Source of the DNA: Mesorhabditis belari | Lineage: Eukaryota; Nematoda; Chromadorea; Rhabditida; Rhabditidae | Assembly (NCBI GenBank): GCA_958450365.1 | Contig: CAUEEP010000872.1 | Span: 310,001-374,000 of the forward strand | DNA length: 64,000 nucleotides | Reading direction: 5' to 3' | In this document: piece by piece, positions 35,550 to 46,200 of the stretch | Layout of the letters: each line of letters starts with the position of its first letter | How positions within the stretch are numbered: position 1 is the first letter of the stretch | The notes under the pieces: generated by a model | Seen by the model: only the letters and a program-made list of their open reading frames with translations | What the model was told of the DNA's origin: nothing | Database searches by the model: none | Made by a program: the position numbers and the translations under genes

Positions 35550-36535
35550 GCTTACAAGGGGACCACACCAGATCCCGGACATTGTTTGGCTGGAACAGAG
35601 TGTTTCTGATGCAGAATTTCACGGTGATTCCGAATCTGCAATCAGAATTTCCTAAAGCCTCAAGTAAAAGAAGATATTCAACTTTTTCTTTTCAGTACAT
35701 TTTTTCGCACCCATCGGTGCGCAATAAGATCCTTTTTCATCAGCCCTTTCAACTACCTCGGTGGCGTAATGGTTAGTACGCTTGCATCATGAGCCGAACC
35801 GCTTACTTTTATGTACGGGCTCAATCCCCCGCCATCTTTTTTTGCTTTTTTGATCTCCGGCTCCTGGGCAATTTGTTTTGTCAATACAATTCTCGTAATC
35901 TTTCGGGAGACCAGAACGTGCTTTAAATTGACTGATCCATGTATCCACGAATCTATCCACTGATCCGACTCCATGAAGTTATTCTTTTTGAATAATATCT
36001 GTGAACTTGTTTTGAAAATATGGATGGTATAAGGGTGGTGCTCGCTCGCGTTTTGATCTAAAGCCTGCTCGCGTTTTGATCTAAACCCTGCTTGCGTTTT
36101 CATCTAAACCCTGCTCGCGTTTTTATCTAAAACGTAATTTGTATCTTCACGTTTTTTGGTTGAACAAAAAGGCATATAATGAATTTGTTTAATTACAAAT
36201 CAATTTGACAAAAAAATCAAAAAAAAGCAAAAAAAGCAAAAAAGATGGCGGCAAGGGGGCTTGAACCGGTAGATAAAACGCAGCGGTTGGCCTATGACGC
36301 AAACGTACCAACCATTAGGCCACTGAGGTAGTTGAAAGGACCGTGTGAAAAAGGATCTTATTGCGCACCGATGGCTACAAAAATATGTACCGAAAAGAAA
36401 AAGTTGAATATCTTTTTTTGCTTGAGACTTTAGGAAATTCTGATTACAGATTCGGAATCACCGTGAAATTCTGCATGCGAAGCTCTTGGTTTCCAGCTAA
36501 ACAATGTCCGGGGTCTGGTGTGGTTCCCATTTTAG
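35550..36535. mobile_element. inverted pair of tRNA-headed repeats
   Basis: The arms 35550-35850 and 36240-36535 are inverted copies. They share GAATTTCACGGTGATTCCGA, then GATCCTTTTTC and a tRNA-like head (GGTGGCGTAATGGTTAGTAC with CGCCATC closing a seven-base acceptor stem in the first copy). The space between carries a 23-bp GCTCGCGTTTTGATCTAAA repeat (36040-36130). It lies just after the Capicua stop codon. Confidence 0.65.
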
Positions 36536-36828
36536 TTTTTTTTTTCGTTCTATTTCATTTGTGATTTCGATTTGCCCGGTTCTTTTCTCTGTGTTACTCC
36601 ACTTTATTTTGATCCGACTCGGTGTAATCCTTTACAAGTGCAAAGTTTTCTTTAATCCAGTGAATAAATATTTTAGTTAACATGTCAAACAATGACGCAT
36701 ATCAAAAATTCAAAGAAAGCAAACAAAAATTCAGAGTTCACAGTGCACAAATCACTTTAAACAAATTCTTTTACATTTACGATCGCTTTTTTTGATTTGT
36801 CGACGTTTTACATTGAAAGGCCAAGAAA

Positions 36829-37375
36829 ATGGACTCTTTAAGCCGTTTTTTGCTAATTTGAGCGTTTTTTCGCTCTAATCGAGTGATTTGTTGCTATTTT
36901 ACGTGTTTTGTGGCTAATTCAAGTAATTTTTTGACACTTTCCATTGAAATTTCAAGATAATGGACGCTTTAAGCCGTTTTTTGCTAATTTAAGCGTTTTT
37001 TCGCTCAAATCGAGTGATTTGTTGCTATTTTACGTGTTTTGTGGCTAATTCAAGCGATTTGTTGACACTTTCCATTGAAATTTCAAGATAATGGAGTGTT
37101 TAGGCCTTTTTTTGCTAATTTAAGCGTTTTTTCGCTCAAATCGAAGGATTTGTTGCTATTTTACGTGTTTTGTGGCTAATTCATATGATTTGTTGACGTT
37201 TTACATTGAAAGGCCAAGAAAATGGACTGTTTATACCGTTTGTTGCTAATTTGAGCGTTTTTTTCGCTCAAATCGAGTGATTCGCTGCTATTTTACGTGT
37301 TTTGTGGCTAATTCAAGTGATTTGTTGACATTTTTCATTGAAATTTCACGATAATGGGCTATTTAAGCCATTTGA
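36829..37375. repeat. about 131-bp satellite, just over 4 copies
   Basis: Units contain TTTTTTGCTAATTTGAGCG, ATTTTACGTGTTTTGTGGCT and TCCATTGAAATTTCAAGATA. It ends 250 bp before the start codon of the cysteine-rich gene. Confidence 0.85.
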
Positions 37376-37625
37376 TCGTCGTCACGTTTGATCTTTTGAC
37401 TTTCAAATATCTCTAAAGATTTTCTCGATCTTTTACAGACGTTTTCAAGCTTGACGTAGAGGCGATTTGTTGACAAATCATCGGATTTCCCGCAGGCCGT
37501 CTCTCAACTTGGTGAAGAAAACAAAAAGAAATAAGGAATATCGCCGATTCTGGCATCCAATTTCTACCGAATAGACAACATAAAAGCGCGTGGAAGACAA
37601 GGAAAACTTTTCACGTATCCAGATC

Positions 37626-40195
37626 ATGATTTATTGTTATTTCTTGCTGACTTTGCTTCAAATTATTGCTGCAGAAGAGTCGTCAAAGTCAGAAATGATG
37701 GCAAATGAAACAAGTGTCATTGAAGATTTACAAGTAAAAAGTTGATTTAAGTAATTCTTGATGTCATTTCTTGATGTCATTTCCTGATTTTAAGCTTCTT
37801 GTTCATTTCTTGGCTTTTAGATTTTCAATTCAACAGACATTGTTGTCAGAGGGAAGCGTCAGACTTGCGCCGGGTGTTCCTCTTGTTCCAGTTGTTCCGG
37901 ATGCTCAGGGTGTAAGTTCTTTTCAGTTTTTTGAAAGCTCAACTACTTTGAAACCTAAAACTTATTTCATTTGAGATACCGTTTGATTCATTTGAGATTT
38001 GAGATACTCTATTAGTACGGCGCAGTACTATTCTTTCGTCACGGCTCAAGCCGCAATACTATTGCAGGTGCAGTACTATTAGAGGTGCTACTACTTCACG
38101 AAAATCCATCTTGGGATCAAGAGATAAGATAAAAGATTGAGCGTAAAACGTTAGGTTTATAGCCAAATTTTCAGAATCATATGTTTAGTCGATTTCTTTA
38201 TAGAATTTTTCAAAAGATTTTACGCAAAACTAAAGGATGCCCCAAAATTAGAGTTGAGCAGTACTATTAGAGTTGTCGCCAAGTTCCACAACAAACTCGT
38301 GTTGCATTGGTCAATGCTTCCCAATGCAACACGAGTTTGTTAGGGAACTTGGCGACAACTTTTAGATTAGGACGAACTCGATTTAGCAACAAGGCTTGCA
38401 TTTGAAACAATCATCACGAGCAGTCAGCATCACTAAGATTCTCATCTTGTCGTTGAAAGAACAGAAACTTCTTTGAATCCTTTTTCCCGAACAGAAACTT
38501 CTTCAGAAACAGAACAGAACAGAAACTTCTTTGAATCGTTAAACTGTTCGAAGCATCAAGAAAGATACCCGTTTCATCGCAAAAGCAAAGATCAACACGT
38601 AATTGCCTTCGTTGCGTATCTTCTTCCTGTAGGAAATTGCAGTACTGTAGAGTTTAACTGTAGAGTAGAGTAGAGTAGAGTTTAACAGTTAAAAGAGTAT
38701 TTAACAGAAAAATGCTTCTATCAATAAAACTTATAAAGAATCAACACTGAAAAGAAATGACGTGAAAAAAATTTAAAAGATTAATATAGGAAATTGAAAG
38801 ATATTCAGCCAACAAACTGGAACACATTTACCTACACTACTGGACAATGAAATATCATATTGGAAAAACGATCGTCACTTTCGCGCGTCTGTAACTCCCT
38901 TGTCTTTACCGTATTTCTAAATATTAATATTACCATTGTGTAGCCCTTGAAAAGAGCTTTCAGAAAATGTATAACACTAATAGTTTAAACTCAAAGACAA
39001 GGGAGTTACAGACGCACAAAAGTGACGATCTTTTTTCAAATATGATATTTCATTGTCCAGTACTGTAATTAGCAAAGAAGTGGCCTAAATACCCACAAAT
39101 GGAAATTAACTTTGGATAAATGCAAATTTGCATGCAATACTATTAGAGGCACAGTACTAATGAAGTAAATAAGATAATTGCACTTTCGAACTTGCCTTTC
39201 AGGCAATTCCTGCCGCTACCCAGGTCCATGTGGTTGCCAACCTTGCAGCAGTTCGGTAAGTTTTGAAGTTAATCTTAAAGTTAAGTAAGTTAATCTTTCC
39301 GAATACTTTCTCTAAAAGTAAAAATGAACAAGTTTTCAATATAAGTTTCCAGGAGCCAAAACCTTGTGTAAATTGTGGTCTAGCTCGTGGACAAAATCAA
39401 TGCTGCGCTTGTTGTATGCCAGCTTGTAAACCGAGATGTGTTCGACGAGGAGGTAACTGAAAAAATGAACAAGATGAACAAGATGAACAATGCTATTTTC
39501 TTTTAAAAAAAGCAAATAAGCTAAATCGTTAGCTTTCGATTTCATTTCAAAACTCACAATATTTTAAGAATAGGGCTAAGCATAGGGCGTAATGCACCAA
39601 TTGAACTACGGTTTCTTTCATAAGAAAGGCCAAAGAAAGAAAAAGACTTTCTGGATAGCCTAATGCTAAATGTCTAGTTTCATTTTCTTTCATTCACCAC
39701 ATAAGAACAGATTTACTAATTGAAAATTGATCTTTTATTATCTGTAGCTCATTAGCTACAGATCATAAAAGGAAAGTTTTACTTGTTTTCTTGTATATTT
39801 GTATATTAATCTGAACTGAATACTCTAATCTAGACTGAATACCCTAATCTAGACTAAATACCGTAACCTAGCTATTCTACTGAATATCCTATTCTAGATT
39901 GAATACCGTAATCCAGACCATCTAGACTGAATACTCTAATCTGGACTGAATACCTTAATCTTTGATTTGTAAAACCATGACCTACAGTTATCATGATTGT
40001 AAGTGCAGTTAAGTGGAATGTAAAGTATCAAAGCCAAATTATCTCTCAACTTTTTCAGGTTGCCATTCTTGTCGCTTGGAAAACAATGACTATTACGATG
40101 ACTACCAGTCGGGTCCTTATATTCCGTATCGATACGGAGTGAGTCGGAATCGTTTCCTTGGATTGACAACTGGTGGTTTTCCGATGTACGGCTGA
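37626..40195 (+). CDS. secreted cysteine-rich protein, 156 aa, complete 5-exon gene
   Basis: Exons 37626-37733, 37837-37909, 39203-39255, 39353-39452 and 40059-40195 join with phases 0,1,0,1 from ATG to TGA and give 156 aa. Residues 1-16 (MIYCYFLLTLLQIIAA) are a clear signal peptide. An acidic stretch and a Pro/Val-rich segment (APGVPLVPVVPDAQ) follow. Then comes a core of about 60 residues with 14 cysteines in doublets and CxxC pairs: RYPGPCGCQPC, PCVNCG, QCCACCMPAC and GCHSCR. The tail is Tyr/Gly/Arg-rich (DDYQSGPYIPYRYG). I know no named family with this spacing. It could be a secreted structural (cuticle or eggshell), metal-binding or effector-like peptide. AATAAA signals follow at about 40237-40263. 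The second donor (G|GTGTAAG) was chosen because the overlapping stronger GTAAGT would break the frame. A 131-bp satellite lies upstream and MITE J sits in intron 2. Confidence 0.72.
38278..38356. repeat. near-perfect hairpin
   Basis: The stem of about 35 bp (GTTGTCGCCAAGTTCC, then AACAAACTCGTGTTGCATTG) has a single-base bulge and a loop of about 8 bases. It lies in intron 2 of the cysteine-rich gene. It could be a MITE core or a small-RNA hairpin. Confidence 0.6.
38835..39067. mobile_element. foldback MITE J (GTACTGGACAATGAAATATC)
   Basis: Arms of about 85 bp (ACAATGAAATATCATATT, then GTCTGTAACTCCCTTGTCTT) flank a short centre, 233 bp in all. It sits in intron 2 of the cysteine-rich gene. 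A single arm with centre occurs at 20385-20545. Confidence 0.75.
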
Positions 40196-40508
40196 AATTG
40201 AATTTAGATTTCAGAATTGAATTTGAATGAAGTGTGAATAAACCATAATAAAGTGTGAATAAAGATTTTCTCATAATTTGTTTCACAAAAACAAAAATTC
40301 ATTCAATTTGGTGGTTTCTTATTGTCTATTATCATTTAGAGTGTTTTTAAATCGTTAAAAAAAGCCAAACTTTGGTCTTATCAAAGAGGAAAATCTACCC
40401 TAAAATTTGACACGACTTCTTAGAGAATGAGACTCGCCCATTTTCAGGCAAAAATGTGGGCAGTTTAAGGAAATTGATCGTAAAACACTGATAAGATTTT
40501 TGAGAAGG

Positions 40509-40692
40509 GTGCCGCCAAATGGATCGAAGCACTTTGAATGTGTCAAAAAGATCGAAGCACTTTGAATGTGCCAAATGGATCGAAGCATTTTGAATGTGCC
40601 AAATGAATCGAAGTACTTTGAATGTGCCAAACAGATCGAAGGACTTTGAATGTGCCAAACGGATCGAAGCACTTTGAATATGCCAAAAAGAG
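40509..40692. repeat. 27-bp minisatellite
   Basis: Units containing GATCGAAGCACTTTGAATGT, about 7 copies, 310 bp after the stop codon of the cysteine-rich gene. Confidence 0.85.
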
Positions 40693-40826
40693 CAAGCTTA
40701 TGTAGGGCAAAAGCTTCCAAAAGTCCCTTTGGACAGTTGCTTTAAATGATAAAATTTGAAACAACTATTGTTTTCAATAAGTTTTAGCCTATTGTTAATG
40801 TGGATTGTCGTTAGAGCAATTTCCAG

Positions 40827-40890
40827 ATGTTCTTTTCTCAGGCTGATAAGGGGATTAAGAAAATTGAAGAAACTCCAATTATTAGATCCG
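40827..40890 (+). CDS. candidate exon, unidentified
   Basis: Between TTTCCAG and G|GTAAGA an open segment reads MFFSQADKGIKKIEETPIIR. It could be a short exon of a gene lying between the cysteine-rich gene and the CUB gene. A second open segment at 41556-41768 ends KVLFQKIGKDFSTNPIDKRV and then a stop. The two are separated by a mariner fragment and I cannot join them with confidence. Confidence 0.25.
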
Positions 40891-41059
40891 GTAAGAAAGG
40901 TCACTTTTGGAGGTGGAATTGATTTTTCAAAGTTCTCTTTTTTTAAAATGAATGCACGACTGCTTTGTTGCAGTTTTTGGACTTTTTACTGTCGAAATTT
41001 ACTGCCGAAAAGGAAAATCGACTTTTTTTTTTGCTTTTTAACCAGATTTGAATGAGATT

Positions 41060-41333
41060 TCTTTGCAGAAAGCAGTTAGCAACATGGAAATTGAAAATAG
41101 GGAATTGATAGGGAATTGAATTGAGCGTTTTTAAAACGATAACGATAACGGATAGTTCGTTCGGTCACGAAATTGGGTCCATAAACGTCAGTAATTACTC
41201 GATGAGCCTGTGCGGCATTGAGTTTTCGGTTGAATGCATACAAAAACAGGTGTCGCTGGTGCTCCTCCGATTCAACTTGACACGACATTCCTGAAAAAAG
41301 CCTTCTAACAACATAAAAAAAATGATAAAACAA
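41060..41333 (-). mobile_element. mariner transposase N-terminal fragment
   Basis: The minus-strand ORF reads RHLFLYAFNRKLNAAQAHRV, then ITDVYGPNFVTERTIRYRYR. This is the paired helix-turn-helix start of a mariner transposase, belonging to a different copy from those at 48.1 and 54.3 kb. No catalytic domain follows. A tRNA-like 3' half lies next to it at 41380-41420. Confidence 0.7.
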
Positions 41334-41986
41334 AAAAACGAGAAAAACGAAGGAAAATCGCGAAAAGCGGCGGAAAGGCTATTGATCTGAGGGTCGCTGG
41401 TTCGACTCCCACCGGTGACAATATTTTTCAAAAATTTGATGCTAAGATTCTGAAAATGCGTGTCTAGGGGTTATTTTTGACGCTGATCACGAAACACATG
41501 TTTTCAGCCTAGGTTTCTGCACGGAAAACTAACGAAACGTGAAAACAGCCATTTTTTGGCTCTGCCGCCTTTAACTAAAATAACTGTAAAAACTTTTAGA
41601 AAAGAGATATCTCAAAACAGTTTTTACCAATCGATCCGTCTTGAATTCAGCTTTAGGATGAGCTGTAAAACGTCAAAATTGGACAAATTTAAGGTACTCT
41701 TCCAAAAAATCGGAAAGGACTTTTCCACCAACCCAATAGATAAACGAGTCCGAGTTGAAGATGGGTAATCTTGAAACTACCGTAATTTTCCTTTATGTTT
41801 ATGATTAACTTAATGGTCTAATTCTATACGGAGTCAAACTGTGAATTGAATGAGAGCAAAGTTAAGTAAAACGTTTAAATCGGAAAAGGGATAACAAAAG
41901 TTTGTTCAAACTGTCCGCTTTTACACTTATTTCTTGCAAGAAACGCACTCTATTTGTAATCAATATGAAAAAGATTGCCTTCTGTA

Positions 41987-42530
41987 CCGAATATTCGACA
42001 CCAAATTCAAATTTGAGATCTAAACAATCAATTGCCTTTGCTTTTGTCAAGTTTGGCCGACATCACGTCACTGCTTCCAAGTTGGGAGAGCCGTTACCAA
42101 TTTTGTGCTAACTTTTCGTCTATTTCTTCTCCTATTTCTTCTTCGTCTATTTCTTCTTCTAAGTTCAAAAGCACGGCATTTCTAATTTTGCTAAGTTGGG
42201 AGTGCCGAATATTCCACCAAATTCAAATTTGGGATCTAAACAATCAATTACGTTTTGTATTGTCAAGTTTGGCCGACATCTCGTCACTGCTTTCAAGTTG
42301 GGAGGCCGTTACCTAAACCGTTATCTTTTGTGCTAACTTTTTGTCTATTTCTTCTCGTATTTCTTCTCCTATTTCTTCTTCGTCTATTTCTTCTTCGTCT
42401 ATTTCTTCTTCTAAGTTCAAAAGCACGGCATTTCGAATGTTGCTAAGTTGGGATTGTGCCGAATATTCGACACCAAATTGAAATTTGGGATCTAAACAAT
42501 CAACCACCTTTTGTATGGCCAATTTTCGTG
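41987..42530. repeat. about 230-bp tandem duplication with inner TTCTTC arrays
   Basis: Blocks beginning CACCAAATTCAAATTTG recur at 41998, 42221 and 42469. Each contains GTCAAGTTTGGCCGACAT and a TCTATTTCTTCT-type microsatellite. The first block reads KKIAFCTEYSTPNSNL and may derive from coding sequence. Confidence 0.7.
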
Positions 42531-43219
42531 TAGAGCATTTAGGCCGTTTATTGAATATCTTTAACGTTATTTAAGTGTTTGATAAGGCCAGAATTTTTGC
42601 CAGAACCTCTTTTTCTCATTCATTTAAAGAAGATACACTTCTTGTAAATCGAATAAAACTATTGTTTTCAAGTTGATTGGTCAGATTGCACATCAATTTG
42701 GGAAAAAGTTTGTCGATTTTGATCAGATATCACAATCAATTAAGGAGAAAGCAATTAAGGAGAAAGCATCTCCGCCCGGACAAAAGATTGCAAAGAAAAC
42801 AGTCCTCGTACAAACCAATTTTATACAGTATACCTTTAACGGATAAGTGAAAGAATTCCCAGGCAAATCCGGTGACTGACTCTCATCACTATCTCTCCAC
42901 TCTTCGCTGACTCGACCTAATCGTTTTTCTTTGATTTTCAACCCTATTGTTCTTTTTTAAACGCTCTACTTCCACACCATTCTTCTCTCTTTTCGGCTTC
43001 TCTTTTTGCCGTCAAAATGATAACAACGAATTTTATTTGAATCCAGATAAGCGCAAAAAGGCGACGCCCTTTTCAATTGGATTTTCTTTGAATTTTTCAA
43101 TTGGATTTTTCAATTGGATTTCTTTTTTGGGAGTTTTCTTAGAGTTCATTTATTTCTTTGAGTCCAGCTAATTGAATCAAGTTTAGCAAGATTATAGCCT
43201 GGGTTAACTATAAGCTAAA

Positions 43220-46200
43220 ATGATTCTCCGATTTGGCTTGTTTCTTCTGGCTTTAGGTGGGTTTATTGTCTTGTTTAGAAACGCTGTCGAAATAAGAGAA
43301 ATAAAAAAAACTTTTTAGTTTATTTGGCTACAGCAGCGCAAGATTGTTTATGTTACGGCAATCAAACCGCTGCCTCTATCTTCACTCCGACCAACCCACG
43401 AGATAATGAATATAATTCGTGCTATCCACCCGGTGGTGCCTGTCCTTATATTGCAGCAACGGGCAATTCAAGTCTCGTATTAGCCGTGGGTTCTACAATG
43501 TCAAATGAATTGTTTACTGAGAATCGTCACATTCATTTTTTGATCATTTCAGAACATTCAATTCAACACGTTTTCCTCCGCAAGCCAACCCAATGACTTG
43601 CAAATCATCATTATGGATGGCCCAACCATGGCTTTCGAGTGGGTTTTTGTTGCTGCGGTTATTGTGCATAAGAGTTGCATTCAATATCTTGAATAACTGC
43701 AGTTCTTTAAAATGTCGAACCCATCGCTTGACACAATAGGGAAATATTTTAGCCTGAGACCCGCTGATCTGAACAACCCCGACATCGTCAAAGCGTTGGC
43801 AAACTTCGTAAGCCAAACTTCGGAGCTTGACATTAGCATGAAATTTTATAATGGTGTAAAAGATGGTGGGTTTGGGTTTTATAATGATGCCAAACCCATG
43901 GAGCCTATTAAAATTATGGTTCAGGTATCATCAGTTTCTATTTCCGGCCGCAACTGAAAGTGACCATACCAACATTGCCACCGGTTTGATAAAAAAAATA
44001 TTAAATTTGCAACCTTGAAAGTGGGTACACTTATTCATTGCATTTTTTAGAAATAACTAGTGCACCAATTAGTCTACAGTTTTAACCAATAAAAAGGCCC
44101 ATTTATTCTCTAAAACAGGCTTTTGATAGATTTAGAAAAACTTCAGTTTTATAGGTTTCTAGGGGGCAAGAAGTTGAGGAGCCAAAAATGATGAACAATC
44201 AATGAAGCGATTTGAGCACTTTCTTCCACAGAAACCTATTTTGATGTTAATAGAAAAAGATAGAGCATGAAAAGCTAGGTATCTAGCCGATTCCTCAGCT
44301 AGATCTAATGAATCGTTTTTTTATAGTTCAATTTGAAGAATTTCCAGAAAAACTTGAATTTCTGCTCAAATTCGTTTCAAAAGTTGCGCAAATTTGCTTA
44401 AGCATGGTTTAAATTAGATAATATATCTTTTATTTAGAGAAGTTTAATTCAATTGGCGTATTAAATATGTTTTATGGAATTTACGAAAAAGTGTACCAAA
44501 TTTCAAGTTGCCAATGTAATAGAATTAGTAAAAAGTGTTTAGACGACCCCACCTCCAACTTTTGCAACTGTGAGTGGAGCTCCAAGTCAACCAGCTTTGA
44601 TTGGAGCCGATATTGCCTTCGCTTATGTATCGGCTGGATCGGATCTATCGCTGTTCCAAAAGGTAAGCAAAGGAAATAGATTCAACTATTGCTATTGATT
44701 CTTTTCTAAAGCTGACGGAGTTTTAACTCAATTTTTATGTGGATGTAGTTAATAAAATTGGTCGAAAATAAGACATTTGACATGCTTATAACTTGAACTC
44801 ACTGTCAAAACTTATAAAAACACTAGTTTCAATGTTTTGATAGTTACACAACTTGTTTTTTATCGTTATCAAAACCTGTTTATGTACAGATGTCGGACGC
44901 AATTACTGCAACGGTAACGTCTTTGAATGTGGTCACGACAAACACGAGCCCAGCGGGAGTGCGACTTTCTTTCTGTGCGCCCTCGAAGACCAACAGCGCA
45001 AACACTTTTGGTGATCAATGGTTTTTGAAACTTCTAAGCGTATTAATACAAAGCAGCCTTTCAGGGATCTCGATCTGGACACGTTTAATAGCTTTGTGCA
45101 AGTTGTACCGAAAAAGATTGGTCTCGACAAATCGCTATGGGTCCCGTGAGTGCTTCGAATGTTTATAAGATACGATTAATAGACTAATAGTAGAGGTATG
45201 GAGCGGGAAAACCGAGAAAATTGTCGTATTTTTGATTTTCTCACATTTCTTAAATCAAAATTTTTATGAAGAAAATCATCAAAAATGGCAACGCGCCGGA
45301 TAGAGGTCGACTAGTGCTCATTCAAGAACTTGTAAAGTGAGCTGTATTACTCCGATTGTGAAGTTTTTAGTAGATAAATATAGCCTAGATTAAGGGCTAT
45401 AATTCTTTATATAGCACTTGATGCTTTGAAATAAAGCAAGCCTACGGAAACTATCTTTCGAAAAGTTGTCCGGATAATTTTGAGACCGAGACCCTATACA
45501 GTGCGTTTCAAATTCTTAAACGCACCCTCTAAAATAGCGAATTTTGCATTTTGAACACCGCTACAACTATTAATCTTTTTCTCTTAGAAAGAGTATGTCT
45601 TAAAACCTGAAAAACACGAAAAATAAGCATACTATAAAAAGTAAAAATTTTCAAAATAAAAACGTTTTCGTAAATCAACTGTTTCAAATTCTTAAACGCA
45701 CTATAAAAATATTTTTATTTATCGATACAAATTAACAATCAAAGGTAAAAAATCAAAACTAATAATCTGTACACGCACCAGAACGATTAATTACTTGAAA
45801 AATGCGGTCTTGCATTGAATTGATGAGGCTTTGAAGAGCAGAGACGTCGAGATAGCTTCAGACCAAACGAATCGCTGTTTTAGGTACAAATATACGTCTT
45901 GAAAATGACGATGATTTTTGTAGGCAGCTTGGACAAGTATTCGGCATAAATTCCCTATTGGATTGACGTCAGGAGATCGAGCGGGTCAGTCCAAATTTGC
46001 AAGGTTGTTGTTGTTCAGCCAGTCTCGGATGTCTCCGGCTCGATGAATTGACGTGTTGTCGTATTGAAACAAAGCGGGAACGGTTGGATTTAGGAGCAAA
46101 AACGGCCACAAGCAATTGTTCAAGATGTCTATCTAGTCATCCGATTCGAAACCATCTTCAGAGCGACCGTTCCATCAGCACAAAAGGCGGCCCAAATCAT

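Noticed and set aside
44467..44679. Cysteine-rich frame (CLDDPTSNFCNCEWSSKS) resembling contactin-associated proteins
   Set aside because: The overlapping phase-0 frame joins both neighbouring exons in phase and gives blocks repeated in the second half of the CUB gene; the Cys frame does not join downstream.
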